A stretch of 64,000 nt of DNA from CAVVZJ01 sp963752755 (GCA_963752755.1 CAVVZJ010000022.1:452035-516034); one strand, 5' to 3'; positions 1 to 8,955 are shown, counted from the first letter of the stretch. Program-made: numbers and translations. The notes: generated from the letters alone by a model not told the origin.

Positions 1-327
1 GACATTGGAGAGATCGACGACCTTGCTGATGATCGCAATTTTGTAGTCACCTGCCAGGGCGCCATCGGGCCCCTCGCCGGAGGTCGAGAGCTGGTAATAT
101 CCGTCCTTGATGGTGCCCGAGGCCACGCGACCCTTGTTGAAGTCGCTCGGCTCAAAGACGATCGTGCCCGACTCGACCGGCTCACCCTTGTAGGTCACGG
201 TACCGCTGACCGGGTGGCGCTGGGGGAGACCGGAATCATCGCCTCCGCAGCCTGCCACGATCAAGACCCCCGAGGCCACGAGAACGGCCAGTCCAGACTG
301 GGCAAGCCTCATGGTAAGCGGTTTCAT
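1..327 (-). CDS. Small exported lipoprotein, 3' end outside window
   Basis: The first 109 codons are present and the gene runs off the left edge. The product starts MKPLTMRLAQSGLAVLVASG and has a hydrophobic segment followed by a lipobox-like VAGCGG, so it is probably lipidated at the cysteine near residue 27. The mature part (VSGTVTYKGEPV, then GTIVFEPS and GTIKDGYYQL) matches the short carboxypeptidase-regulatory-like beta-sandwich lipoproteins that planctomycetes often encode beside DUF1559 genes, and the DUF1559 gene lies just upstream on the same strand. The family assignment is from motif pattern only; the specific role is unknown. Confidence 0.75.
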   Translation of the reverse strand, partial: MKPLTMRLAQSGLAVLVASGVLIVAGCGGDDSGLPQRHPVSGTVTYKGEPVESGTIVFEPSDFNKGRVASGTIKDGYYQLSTSGEGPDGALAGDYKIAIISKVVDLSNV

Positions 328-426
328 TCTTGGATTCTCCACAGGATTGAATCACGCGGGCGCCCCGAGCGACCAGTCGGCCGGGGCGCCCGCGAGTGGG
401 GGCGCAAAAGCGTGGTGGAAGGTCGA

Positions 427-1551
427 TCACTGATAGGAGTCGGAGCTGACCACCTCGCCGCCGTTCTTGCTGCCGATGGCGGCGTAGGAGTACCGGTTGA
501 TGCTCTGCTTGAGGAACTTCACCGAGCCATCGCCGAAGAGCATGTTGGCGCCGCCAGGGTGCCAGCTCACGAAGCCCTTGGCGGCAGCCGAGTAGCGGCA
601 GCCGAGCGGGGCGCTGCTGCTCTGCCAGGCGCCGTTGCAGTTGGCGGCGCTGGAGGGGTAGCTGTTGGAGTTCCAGCCCAGGGGCACGGTGACGCCCGCG
701 GTCGCGCCGTTGCCGTGGTAGAAGTTGCTATCGGCGGCGCGGTCAGGGAGCATCTCGCCAACCATGATGGTGTTGCTGGTGCCGTCGGTGATGTCGGCCA
801 TGCGAGTGTACTGGAGGGTCCGGTAGTCAAAGAAGCCGCGGAGCCGACCGCCGCCGCGAGCGAAGGTGCAGCTAAAGTCGGTGCCCCAGAAGCCATCCCA
901 GCCGATGCGCCACTGGCCAGCGGCGAGGGCGGGCGAGGGGCAGCCGTAGGTCTCCCAGGGCAGGCCACCGTTGAGCGGGCCGCCGCAGTAGTTGTCGCCG
1001 AAGCTGCCGGCGTAGTTGGCGACGGGCACGACAGTGGCGGGCTGGCCGGTGGACGGGTTGATCGGCGGGCTACCGGCGGGATACTGGCCGTCCGGGCCGG
1101 TAGCTGGTCGCTTGCCTCCCATGTTGTTCGGGTCGGATGGGCAGAGCCACGTGTTGTTGACGGTCATCCAGGCTGTGTACATTTGACCGGGACTGGCACC
1201 AGCGGCCCAGGTGGGCACGTTGAAGTTGATGGCGTTGTAGGTGGTCGTGCCCTCCATCTGCGGCAGGATCATGGCACGCCAGCTCAGGTACGTGGAGGTG
1301 GCTCCCCACGGATTGCCGTTCTGCGTCATGCCGCCAGGCGGGAACGCCCCGACCTGATCGTGGTAGTTGTGCAGGGCAATGCCGATCTGCTTGAGGTTGT
1401 TGGTGCACTGGGCTCGACGCGCCGCCTCGCGCGCCGCTTGCACCGCCGGCAGCAGCAATGCGATCAAGACGCCGATGATCGCGATGACCACCAGCAGCTC
1501 GATCAGGGTGAATCCGCTTCGCATTCGCCAACCAAGTTGTCGTGACCTCAT
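427..1551 (-). CDS. DUF1559 (SBP_bac_10) protein with prepilin-type N-terminus
   Basis: The 374-residue product has the type IV pilin-like signal RSGFTLIELLVVIAIIGVLI, cleaved after the glycine by a prepilin peptidase, followed by the LLPAVQAAREAARRAQC stretch that opens the DUF1559 family. The C-terminus carries the family's closing motif SWHPGGANMLFGDGSVKFL. These proteins are greatly expanded in planctomycetes and are thought to be pseudopilin-like secreted or surface proteins of unknown function. I chose the ATG at 1551 because it puts the basic RSRQLGWRMRSG stretch directly before the pilin motif; an in-frame start at 1593 is also possible. The lipoprotein at 1-327 follows 99 bp downstream and may be cotranscribed. 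Confidence 0.93.
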   Translation of the reverse strand: MRSRQLGWRMRSGFTLIELLVVIAIIGVLIALLLPAVQAAREAARRAQCTNNLKQIGIALHNYHDQVGAFPPGGMTQNGNPWGATSTYLSWRAMILPQMEGTTTYNAINFNVPTWAAGASPGQMYTAWMTVNNTWLCPSDPNNMGGKRPATGPDGQYPAGSPPINPSTGQPATVVPVANYAGSFGDNYCGGPLNGGLPWETYGCPSPALAAGQWRIGWDGFWGTDFSCTFARGGGRLRGFFDYRTLQYTRMADITDGTSNTIMVGEMLPDRAADSNFYHGNGATAGVTVPLGWNSNSYPSSAANCNGAWQSSSAPLGCRYSAAAKGFVSWHPGGANMLFGDGSVKFLKQSINRYSYAAIGSKNGGEVVSSDSYQ

Positions 1552-2142
1552 CGACTCGGTCCCCCAGAGAAATGAAAACGTGCGGACCTGCACGCAAGAG
1601 AATTCCAGGCCGACGAGAACGGATGGACGTCTGCCTGGATGCGTGCTTGCGAAAGCATCTCCCAGGTCGCTTCTTTGGGGAAGAGAACTCCCCGAGAAGG
1701 GGTCGCGACCTGCCCGACCGACACATTCGCCTCATCCACATCGAGGCCGCGCCGGTCCATTTGCCTGTAACACAACTTAACCGCAACTTCAAGGAAAATC
1801 GTCCGGATACGTCCGAAAAATGGAGGTTAATCGAAATTAGCATTCGATACAATTCGTTTTCTCATTATACAATCAAGGCCTCTTAAAGCTCGATATTGCA
1901 GCACCGACGCCTAAATAACTAGCAGAGAACCCCGAGGCGCGGAACCTGGAGAGGCTGAGGAGAGCGAGTGGAAGGCCCGAAGGGTCGGTCTTGGGGGAGC
2001 GCAGGAGGGACCGGCACCTTGCCGAAGTCCTGATGGCAAAGAGGTCTGCGGTTGACGCAAGTGGCCGGAAAGCGGTCAGAGGCTCCTTGGAGATTCGGAG
2101 CCAGCCCTGATTTCGGAGCCAGCGACCTTCCAGGAGAGCTTC
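1552..2142. other. Intergenic region, no gene recognised
   Basis: This stretch of about 590 bases contains several short open frames on both strands, but none has a recognisable product or a convincing ribosome site. The part from about 1760 to 1915 is clearly more AT-rich than its surroundings and holds the promoter-like element listed separately. The rest separates the DUF1559 gene from the 3' end of the TPR gene. Confidence 0.6.
1864..1869 (-). promoter_or_regulatory. Possible -10 box upstream of the DUF1559 gene
   Basis: On the minus strand this reads TATAAT within an AT-rich island about 310 bases upstream of the DUF1559 start. No good -35 hexamer is seen at the usual distance, so this is only a weak promoter candidate with a long leader. 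Confidence 0.3.
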
Positions 2143-3471
2143 TCAAGGGGAGTTGGCACGGTCGGCCTGGAGGCGGTAGAAGTTGGCGAGGCCGGGGTCG
2201 CCGTGTCGGGCGTAGTGGTCGGCGAGCAGGCGGGCGGAGGGGGCATGACCGGCGGGCAACTCGACGGCGCGGCGGGCCCAGGAGAGGGCCTCGTCCGGGT
2301 GGCCATGGTCATAGAGCCAGCGGGCGGCGCGATACATCAGGTCGGGGTCGCGGGGGGAAGCGATCAGGTCCTTGCGGATCTGGTCCATCGCGGCGACCTC
2401 GCGACGGAGTCGATCGGCGGCCTGCCGCTCAAGCCGGGCGTCGTCGGGGCGGCCGAGGCGGTCGAGGGCCAGGCTCAGGCGGTAGCGGATCTCGGGGTTG
2501 CTGGGGTCGAGAGCCTGGGCCCGTTCGAGTAGAGGCAAGGCGTCGGCATACTGGCCGCGTTGCAGCGCGAGGGCGGCGCGGTTCTCGAGGGCGACCTCGT
2601 TCTTCGGGTCGAGGGTCAGGGCCTGATCGAAGAGGGCGATGGCCTGGTCGTCGCGGCCGGAGGCCCGGGCGACCCGGCCGGCGCCGGCGAGCCCGACCGG
2701 GTCGTCCGGGTGGCGGTCGAGGTACGCCTGGAACTCGGCGGCGGCCTCGTCGAAGCGACCGTGAGCGTGAAGGGCCTGGGCGAGCTGGAGGCGGGCGTCG
2801 TCGAGATCCGGGTCGCGACGGAGGGCCGCGCGGTAGTCGGCGATCAGGGCCTCGGGGGCGTCGAGGCGGGAGTGGGCCTCGGCCATCCAGAGGTAGGGAC
2901 GGGGGTTGTCGGGCTCGGCCTTGGCCCAGCGCTCCAGGGCTTCGAGGGCGGGTCGGAGGCGGTACGACTCCAGATCGAGCCGGGCCATGGCCTCGTCGAG
3001 CTGGGGGTCGGGGCCGGAACGCCGCTCGTGCGCCCGCCGGAGCAACGGCTCGGCTTCCTTCCGCTTGCCGACGCGCATCAGGATGATCCCGGCGAGCCGC
3101 TCCACCCGGTCCTCCGAGTCGCCGAGCTGGCGGGCCCGGTCGAGGGCGTCGAGCGACTCGGCGTACCGCTCCAGGTGGAACAGGGCTTCCCCCCGGAGGA
3201 AATGGGCCTCGGCCGAGTCGGGACGCTCGCGAAGCCAGAGATCGACCTGGCTCAACGCCTCGGCCGGCCGGCCGCTCGCGATCGCCTCCCGCGCCTCACG
3301 GGCCTGGCGACGGGCCGGCCGGTCGGCGAGCCGTGCCAGTGCGGCCAGGGTCGCCAGCACACCCAGGGCGACCAGAACGGCGGCCCTGATCCGACGTTGC
3401 CGGCGGCGCGGGGCGTCAGGACCGGGCGGCGACTGGGTAGCAATCGTCGGGTCGGGGGGCTCGGGTGACAT
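2143..3471 (-). CDS. Membrane-anchored TPR protein
   Basis: The 442-residue product begins MSPEPPDPT, has a basic segment (RRRQRRIRAA) and one membrane span near residues 33-55, then consists of tandem tetratricopeptide repeats to the end. Typical repeat signatures are AEALSQVDLWLRERPDSAEA, DQAIALFDQALTLDPKNEVA and DALPLLERAQALDPSNPEIR. TPR arrays act as protein-protein interaction scaffolds; with one N-terminal anchor the repeats probably face the periplasm. The partner is unknown. The ATG at 3471 was chosen because upstream in-frame sequence lacks protein-like composition. It is divergent from the DUF362 gene at 3667. Confidence 0.85.
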   Translation of the reverse strand: MSPEPPDPTIATQSPPGPDAPRRRQRRIRAAVLVALGVLATLAALARLADRPARRQAREAREAIASGRPAEALSQVDLWLRERPDSAEAHFLRGEALFHLERYAESLDALDRARQLGDSEDRVERLAGIILMRVGKRKEAEPLLRRAHERRSGPDPQLDEAMARLDLESYRLRPALEALERWAKAEPDNPRPYLWMAEAHSRLDAPEALIADYRAALRRDPDLDDARLQLAQALHAHGRFDEAAAEFQAYLDRHPDDPVGLAGAGRVARASGRDDQAIALFDQALTLDPKNEVALENRAALALQRGQYADALPLLERAQALDPSNPEIRYRLSLALDRLGRPDDARLERQAADRLRREVAAMDQIRKDLIASPRDPDLMYRAARWLYDHGHPDEALSWARRAVELPAGHAPSARLLADHYARHGDPGLANFYRLQADRANSP

Positions 3472-3666
3472 GATTCGAGCATCGCGGTTTTCCGGCTGGC
3501 CGGCAAGGGGGGCCGCGAGATTCCAGGACCGGGCCGACGGTGCCATCGTGACAGGGCCGGGCGCCGGCGTTATCGTGGACGATCGCGGGAGCATGGGCTT
3601 AACACATCCTCAATCACCCATGCCAGCGGCATCACTTCTCCTACTTCGCTTCGAGGAGTCGCGATC

Positions 3667-4896
3667 ATGCGACACGATACGCCTTGCGGTGGTCTTCGAC
3701 GTCGAGCGTTCCTGGCCGGGGCGGCGGCCGTGCCCTTGCTGGGGACACAGTTTGCCCAGGCACAGCAGCGGAAGGCCGGGGCGGCCCGACCCGTCGTTGC
3801 GGGGGCGGGGACTGGGGCGCTCGGCGTCCCTGGACCGTATCCGGGTCGGGTGGTCGAGGTCCGCAACCCAGCGATGATCCGCAACGGCGTGAAGAACCGC
3901 GACGCGATCAAGACCAGCCTCGATCGCGGTCTCGCCACCCTCACCGGCGCCGACGACGCCGTCTCCGCCTGGCGACGCTTCTTCGAGCCGGGCGACGTCG
4001 TCGGCATCAAGGTCGTGCCCAACGGCTACCCGCTCGCCCACAGCTCGGTCGAGCTGGTCCTGGAGGTCATCGCCGGCCTGGAGTCGGCGGGCGTTAAGAA
4101 GAAGGACATGATCGTTTATGACCGGTACAAATCCGAGTTTATGAACGCGAAGTATCAGGACGCCCTGCCGGCGGGCGTGCTCTGGGGCGGCCTGACGCCC
4201 GAGGACGACCCGACGCAGCTCGAACTCTTCGGCAAGTCGAAGGACCCGGTCGCCGGCTACGACCCGGACCAGTTCGTGCAGATGTCCCTGGTCCACTACG
4301 GCCACGACCCGAAGGACGACCGCAACTTCCGCTCGCACCTCGGCATGCTCGTGACCCGCCGGGTCAACAAGATCGTGGCGATCCCCTGCCTGAAGGATCA
4401 CGGCTCGGCGGGCGTCACGGGGGCCTTGAAGAACATGAGCCACGGCTCGGTCAACAACGTGGCCCGCTCCCACAGCACGCCGCAGACGAACGCCTGCAAC
4501 CAGTTCATCCCGGAGGTGGTCGCCCACCCGATCCTCCGCCAGAAGTTCGTCCTCCAGATCCTCGACGGCATCCGGGGCGTCTGGCAGGGCGGCCCCTTCG
4601 GCCCGAACCAGAACCTGAAATGGACCTGGGAATACAACGCCCTGATGGTCGCGACCGACCCGGTCGCCCTTGACCACGTCGAGTGGGATATCGTCGATGC
4701 CAAGCGGGCGAAGGAGGGCGTTCCGGGCGTCGCCGCCGTCGGCCAGCGTGCCGCCGACCCCTTCCAGCGCGAGGGCTTCGACGTCCGCCAGCCCCAGCAC
4801 ATCCCCCTCGCCGCCAACCTCGGCCTCGGCATCTTCGATATGAAGTCGCCCCGCGGCCGACGGTTCTCGATCCAGCATGAGGTGGTCACGATCTAG
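3667..4896 (+). CDS. Tat-exported DUF362 domain protein
   Basis: The 409-residue product starts with a twin-arginine-type signal (LRRRAFLAGAAAVPLLGTQF) and continues as a DUF362 domain: GDVVGIKVVPNG near residues 98-110, KIVAIPCLKDHGSAGVTGALKNMSHG near residues 236-262, and VATDPVALDHVEWDIVD near residues 328-345. DUF362 proteins are often linked to iron-sulphur clusters, but no CxxCxxC ferredoxin motif is present here, so this is the cluster-less exported type common in planctomycetes. Function unknown. The ATG follows a GAGGAGTCGCGATC stretch that supplies the ribosome site. Confidence 0.88.
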   Translation: MRHDTPCGGLRRRAFLAGAAAVPLLGTQFAQAQQRKAGAARPVVAGAGTGALGVPGPYPGRVVEVRNPAMIRNGVKNRDAIKTSLDRGLATLTGADDAVSAWRRFFEPGDVVGIKVVPNGYPLAHSSVELVLEVIAGLESAGVKKKDMIVYDRYKSEFMNAKYQDALPAGVLWGGLTPEDDPTQLELFGKSKDPVAGYDPDQFVQMSLVHYGHDPKDDRNFRSHLGMLVTRRVNKIVAIPCLKDHGSAGVTGALKNMSHGSVNNVARSHSTPQTNACNQFIPEVVAHPILRQKFVLQILDGIRGVWQGGPFGPNQNLKWTWEYNALMVATDPVALDHVEWDIVDAKRAKEGVPGVAAVGQRAADPFQREGFDVRQPQHIPLAANLGLGIFDMKSPRGRRFSIQHEVVTI

Positions 4897-5071
4897 CCGT
4901 CCTGGGCGGCGTCCCACCTTCCGAGTCGTTTCCGGCGGGGCGGCCCTGGCCGAGCCAGTCGCACACGATGATGGTTTCCCTTCTTCGAGTGCCACCGGGC
5001 CCGGCCGGCGCCGCCCCGCCAGAATGTGTGGATTTGCCAGATTCTCGGCATCTTGATCAAACCAACGGCCG

Positions 5072-5077
5072 TATAAT
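5072..5077 (+). promoter_or_regulatory. Possible extended -10 box
   Basis: TATAAT preceded by G and followed by GG lies 45 bases upstream of the small gene at 5122. A TTGATC sequence at 5053-5058 is too close (13 bases) to be a standard -35 partner, so the call rests on the -10 box alone. Confidence 0.35.
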
Positions 5078-5121
5078 GGCGAGTGGGGCGAGTGTGAGAA
5101 GCATTTCGGGGGGGAGCGATC

Positions 5122-5499
5122 ATGGGATTTCTGGGCTTCGGTAGGCGAGCCGACACGTACCTCGTTGCCGTCACCTTCGAGGGCAAGGGCCGGCTCCGGC
5201 TCAACGGCAACCACGTCCGCTCAGGGCGGAAATCGAAGGACCATGCTGCGTCGCACACACGCACCGTCTGCTGGATCGAATTCGCGCCGGACGGCGCGAA
5301 GCAGGACGGCGGATCGGGGCCCATGGCGACCTGCCTGGAGGCCGGCGGTGTGGAGCGTTTGCTGCGCGAACTGCCGCAGACCCTGGCCTGCCGCCAGGTC
5401 CTCGAAGAGATGAGGCAAGGAAAGCCCAGCGCCTGCAAGTGGCTGGCCTGGGGGGAAAGTTCCTCGGATATCCGAGGACCCGTCAGTGAGCAACGTTGA
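5122..5499 (+). CDS. Hypothetical protein, 125 aa
   Basis: The ATG is preceded by GGGGGGAGCGATC, a strong ribosome site. The product begins MGFLGFGRRADTYLVAVTFE and contains a basic middle segment and a helical C-terminal half (EAGGVERLLRELPQTL). There is no signal peptide or membrane span, so it is probably cytoplasmic. I do not recognise the family. It lies in the same orientation as the DUF362 gene and the lectin-fold gene, with gaps of about 225 and 150 bases, so independent transcription is likely. Confidence 0.6.
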   Translation: MGFLGFGRRADTYLVAVTFEGKGRLRLNGNHVRSGRKSKDHAASHTRTVCWIEFAPDGAKQDGGSGPMATCLEAGGVERLLRELPQTLACRQVLEEMRQGKPSACKWLAWGESSSDIRGPVSEQR

Positions 5500-5573
5500 G
5501 AGCCCTTTCGCTTGACGATACATTTTTGGTCACATGAACTATCAAATTAAAATAAAAATAATACGATTTCTTC

Positions 5574-5579
5574 TATAAT
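5574..5579 (+). promoter_or_regulatory. Possible -10 box of the lectin-fold gene
   Basis: TATAAT sits at the end of a very AT-rich stretch (5530-5580) that stands out from the GC-rich surroundings, 74 bases upstream of the gene at 5653. The -35 region is A-rich without a clear TTGACA. Confidence 0.35.
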
Positions 5580-5652
5580 GCGAATGGCAGCGGTTGGTCG
5601 GGACCGCCCCGCCGGCATCGTGAGCCACAAGCTTTCTCGAAGGAGCTGAGAC

Positions 5653-6039
5653 ATGGAGGCCGGAGAGACCCGAACCGCCGAGGTGGATTCCCGGGAGGAG
5701 TGGAACGCGACGGGTATCCGCCTGAACGCGGGCGAGCAGTATCACTTCCGCGCCGAGGGGGAGTGGATCGACTGGACCGTGACCTGCGACGCCGACGGTT
5801 ACGACAGCATTAACTTCGTGCAGAGGCACAGTGAGCCACTCCGACGCGTCCCGAGCGAGCGCTGGTTTGTCCTGATCGGGTCGATCGGCCGCGAGGACGG
5901 GGAGGTCTTCCGGATCGGGACGGAGACGACGTATTCGCCGCGGTCCTCGGGTGAGCTCTTCGGCTTTGCCAACGACGTGAGCCTGGCTTACTGGAACAAT
6001 CACGGGACGGTCCGCTTGACCGTGACGCGGCTAGAGTGA
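5653..6039 (+). CDS. PA-IL/LecA-like beta-sandwich protein
   Basis: The 128-residue product resembles the galactophilic lectin PA-IL fold. An N-terminal strand pair (WNATGIRLNAGEQYHFRAEG) is followed by a hydrophobic core strand (WFVLIGSIGREDGEVFRIGT), a GELFGFANDVSLAYWNNHG stretch and a closing strand (VRLTVTRLE). In PA-IL-type proteins the FxND/N-rich loop near the C-terminus takes part in calcium and sugar binding; here FANDVSLAYWNNHG occupies that place. No signal peptide is seen, which is also true of LecA itself. AAGGAGCTGAGAC precedes the ATG. The fold is inferred from pattern; sugar binding is untested. Confidence 0.6.
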   Translation: MEAGETRTAEVDSREEWNATGIRLNAGEQYHFRAEGEWIDWTVTCDADGYDSINFVQRHSEPLRRVPSERWFVLIGSIGREDGEVFRIGTETTYSPRSSGELFGFANDVSLAYWNNHGTVRLTVTRLE

Positions 6040-6292
6040 TCGCGTCGCGCTCGGGAGCGGCCACGGCGGCCTCCCCCATCGCAGAGGCGATTCCAAAAAG
6101 TTTGGATTTTGCTTGCTTCATCCGACGGGTGCTGCGATTTTTGGGCCACGGCCTTCGGTGTCCCGCCACGTCGGCGGGGGCGGCGTGGTGGCGGCACAGG
6201 GAAAGCGAGTGTCCGGTGACCATCGTCAGGGCCGCTCGCCGAGACGTTCCATCACCCGCCCTCCTGAAGCCTGCGGAAATGAGAGGATGACG

Positions 6293-7045
6293 ATGAGAGA
6301 TCGTCTGTTCCCTGGGAATGTCGCCGTGGCTTGCGGCATCCTCGCCATAGCTCTGTCCGGCGTATCGGTGGCGTGGGCTGGGGGTAATCCTAATCCGGGG
6401 ATCATCCCGCCGAACGGGCAGTACGGGGATCTGAGCGCCGAATGGTGGCAATGGGTGATGTCGCAGTCTGCCAGCAGCAATCCCCTGTTCGACCTCACCG
6501 GGGCGGATGCGGCGAACGGTCAGCCGGAGAAGGGGAACCTCTTCTACCTGGCGGGCCTGATCTCGCTCAATTCCGGTCTGGAGGCCAGCGTCGAGCGGAC
6601 GATCGCGATCCCCACCGGGAAGCGGCTGTTCTTTCCGATCCTTAACAGCGAGGCGGATATCCCCTCCAGCCCGAGAAGTTCCACAACGGTCGATGAGCTG
6701 CGCGACGAGGCGGCGTTCTTCACGACGCAGGTCCAGAGTCTCTTCCTCACGATCGACGGCAAGCCGGCGTCCGACCTGACGTCCTATCGGACAATTTCGC
6801 CCGTCTTCCGCTTCGTGCTGCCCGAGGAAGATAACCTCTTCCAGTTCTTCGGACTCGACATCTCGGGGGAAGTTGCGCCAGCGGTGGCCGATGGGTATTA
6901 CGTCTTGCTCACCCCCCTACCGCCGGGTTGGCACACGATCGTCTTCGGGGGCACCACCAACACGCTCGACGAGAACGGCGATCCCGCGCTTTTCTCCTTG
7001 AGCATCACGTATCACATCCGGGTGATGCCCGGCCCGAAGCAGTGA
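6293..7045 (+). CDS. Secreted protein of unknown function
   Basis: The 250-residue product has a clear Sec signal (RLFPGNVAVACGILAIALSG, cleavage likely after VAWA). The mature protein contains DLSAEWWQWVMSQSASSNPL, a pattern shared by small secreted proteins with a W-x-W-W start; I cannot name a characterised family. Later parts (IPTGKRLFFPILNSEADIPS, PLPPGWHTIVFGGT) suggest a beta-rich domain. I chose the ATG at 6293 over the ATG at 6287 because GAGAGG at 6281-6286 is then correctly spaced. A hairpin terminator follows at 7061. Confidence 0.75.
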   Translation: MRDRLFPGNVAVACGILAIALSGVSVAWAGGNPNPGIIPPNGQYGDLSAEWWQWVMSQSASSNPLFDLTGADAANGQPEKGNLFYLAGLISLNSGLEASVERTIAIPTGKRLFFPILNSEADIPSSPRSSTTVDELRDEAAFFTTQVQSLFLTIDGKPASDLTSYRTISPVFRFVLPEEDNLFQFFGLDISGEVAPAVADGYYVLLTPLPPGWHTIVFGGTTNTLDENGDPALFSLSITYHIRVMPGPKQ

Positions 7046-7060
7046 GCGCACCAAGACAAA

Positions 7061-7096
7061 CGCCCCGCCGGGATGAAGATGGATCCCGGCGGGGCG
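7061..7096. terminator. Bidirectional terminator between convergent genes
   Basis: Perfect 14-base arms (CGCCCCGCCGGGAT at 7061-7074 and its complement at 7083-7096) enclose an 8-base loop. The hairpin lies between the ends of the convergent genes ending at 7045 and 7130. The minus-strand 3' flank begins TTTG and the plus-strand flank is A-rich, so termination is better supported for the minus strand. Confidence 0.7.
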
Positions 7097-7129
7097 TCCA
7101 AGAAAAAATGGTCAATGGCCGAGGCCGGT

Positions 7130-8770
7130 TCACTTCTTGAGGCGATGCTCCTCGGCGTCTCGGCCCTTCAGGCCGACGGGAACCGCCTGCAAGGTCGGCA
7201 CGGCCTGGGCGGCGGGGACGATCTGGGTGGATGGAATCACCACCGGCACGAGCGTGCAGCGATGGGTGGGGACATAGCGGACCACCTGGCGGGCCACGCA
7301 GCGGTTGAGGGTGACGGGGACCTGCTCGCAGACCGTCTCGGGGACCTGGCGGGCGACCGTCTGGGCGACCATCCGGCAGGTCCGAACCGGGATCTGCTCG
7401 ACGTGCTGCTCGGCGACCATCTGGCAGGTCGTCACCGGCACGCGCTTGACGATTTCCTGCGGGACCATCTGACAAGTGCGCACTTCATACGGCTGAACAA
7501 CCTCCTGGGCGATCATCTGGCAGGTCGTGACCGGGACCTGCTTGACGACCTCCTGCGAGACCATTTCGCAGGTGCGCACCTCGCAGGGTTGGACGACCTC
7601 CTGGGCCACCATCTCGCAGGTTTGGACCGGGACCTGCTCGACCTTCGTCTCGGCGACCATCCGGCAGGTCTGGACCGGGACGTTCTCGACCTGCTCCTGG
7701 CAGACGTAGCGGCAGGTCGTGACCGGAATCTGTTCGACCTTCTCCTCGCAGGTGTAGGTGCAGGTCTGAACCGGGACCTGGCGGGTCATCGTCTCGCTGA
7801 CGTACCGAGTCTCGGCGACCTGGCGCACGACCGGCCGTGAGACGAAGACGCGACGGCAATCAACACGCGGAGCACACTGGACGGCGACCGTCGTGTAGCA
7901 CTCCCGCTTGTGGTGCAGCCAGCCAAGCAATCCGCGCGACTTACAACCGCAGGCGTTGCCGACCGGCACCCGCCGCTCGACGATCGGCCCGGGGACCTCG
8001 ACGGCCTGCGTCTCGTAGTAGCCGCACTCCTGCACCTCGTTGCGATAGGTCGTCACCGGCCGGCAGACGGTGTAAGGTTGAGAGACCATTGTCGTCTGCA
8101 CGACCGGTCGCATTACCCGGTAGCGGCGCTGAACGTACTGCGTCTCGTACTGGGGACGCATCACCGTGTAACGGCGCTGAACGTACTGCGTCTCGTACTG
8201 GGGACGCATCACCGTGTATTGCCGTTGCTGGTACGAGGTGCGGGTGACGGGCCGCATCACGGTGTAGCGGCGCTCGACGCGCTGGGTGCGGACGACGGGT
8301 CGCATCACCGTATAGCGGCACTCGCGGTAGCTCGTCTGATACTGCGGCCGCATCACCGTGTAGCGGCGTTCGAGCTTCTGCGTCTGGTAAACGGGCCGCA
8401 TCACCGTGTAGCGGCATTCGCGGTAGCTCGTCTGGTACTGCGGCCGCATCACCGTGTAGGGGCGCTGGACCATCGACGTCTCGACGACCGGCCGCATCAC
8501 CTGCACGTGCTCGGTGCGAAACGCGGTGTGGTAGCGGGTCTGCATCACGGTGTACGGTTGGTTCTCATACACCGTCTCGACGACCGGCTGCATCACGGTC
8601 TCGCACTGCGGCGCCAGCGCGACGGTCTGACACTCCACGGCGACGGCCGCCGTCGGGCAGCAGCGCAGGCTCGCCGCCCCGCAATAGGTCGCCCGCGCCG
8701 GCGCCGACGCAGCCACCAGGACCAGCAGCGTCAGCCCGGCCTTCACCGAGGCTCTCCAGCACGTGGACAT
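7130..8770 (-). CDS. Secreted YTV-repeat, cysteine-rich surface protein
   Basis: The 546-residue product has a Sec signal (ASVKAGLTLLVLVAASAPARA). Residues of about 45-215 form a dozen 13-16-residue repeats with the core YTVMRPxxxTxxxxRx, matching the planctomycete YTV repeat (Pfam YTV, first described in Rhodopirellula). A Cys-containing hinge (GNACGCKSRG, AVQCAPRVDCRR) follows. Residues of about 300-500 form a second array of a dozen units with the core VPVxTCxMVAxxxVxQ, each holding one cysteine. Such proteins have been linked to the proteinaceous planctomycete cell wall, where cysteines may crosslink; that role is inference here. The ATG at 8770 follows GAGGAGCAACAC. Confidence 0.88.
   Translation of the reverse strand: MSTCWRASVKAGLTLLVLVAASAPARATYCGAASLRCCPTAAVAVECQTVALAPQCETVMQPVVETVYENQPYTVMQTRYHTAFRTEHVQVMRPVVETSMVQRPYTVMRPQYQTSYRECRYTVMRPVYQTQKLERRYTVMRPQYQTSYRECRYTVMRPVVRTQRVERRYTVMRPVTRTSYQQRQYTVMRPQYETQYVQRRYTVMRPQYETQYVQRRYRVMRPVVQTTMVSQPYTVCRPVTTYRNEVQECGYYETQAVEVPGPIVERRVPVGNACGCKSRGLLGWLHHKRECYTTVAVQCAPRVDCRRVFVSRPVVRQVAETRYVSETMTRQVPVQTCTYTCEEKVEQIPVTTCRYVCQEQVENVPVQTCRMVAETKVEQVPVQTCEMVAQEVVQPCEVRTCEMVSQEVVKQVPVTTCQMIAQEVVQPYEVRTCQMVPQEIVKRVPVTTCQMVAEQHVEQIPVRTCRMVAQTVARQVPETVCEQVPVTLNRCVARQVVRYVPTHRCTLVPVVIPSTQIVPAAQAVPTLQAVPVGLKGRDAEEHRLKK
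8124..8219 (-). repeat. Perfect 48-bp tandem duplication inside the YTV gene
   Basis: Two adjacent 48-base units, nearly identical at the nucleotide level, encode two copies of the 16-residue repeat YTVMRPQYETQYVQRR. Other units of the gene have diverged at the DNA level, so this pair looks like a recent unit duplication by slippage or unequal recombination. Confidence 0.85.
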
Positions 8771-8955
8771 GTGTTGCTCCTCATCCAGCAATGACGGTCA
8801 TCCATGGTGCGATTGCCGAAAGGTGTCAAATCAAGGATGCTTCGAGGAGAACCACGCCTCGTCCCTGAGAATCCTCCCCTGAACTACTTGCTTTCCCCGA
8901 ACCACCGGAAGCCCCGGCGCATTCGGGTCCGCGATCACGTTGTTCCGTGTTCTCT

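Noticed and set aside
214..1545. A 443-codon plus-strand open frame
   Set aside because: It is antisense to the DUF1559 gene, has no ribosome site and encodes an alanine/glycine/valine-rich sequence typical of GC-rich antisense frames.
3610..5214. A 534-codon minus-strand open frame
   Set aside because: It is antisense to the Tat-exported DUF362 gene, which has a proper signal and conserved motifs.
7130..8770. Regular repeats suggesting a CRISPR array
   Set aside because: The repeats are in frame with a multiple-of-three period (48 bases) and encode the YTV protein units. There are no unique spacers of constant length and no cas genes.
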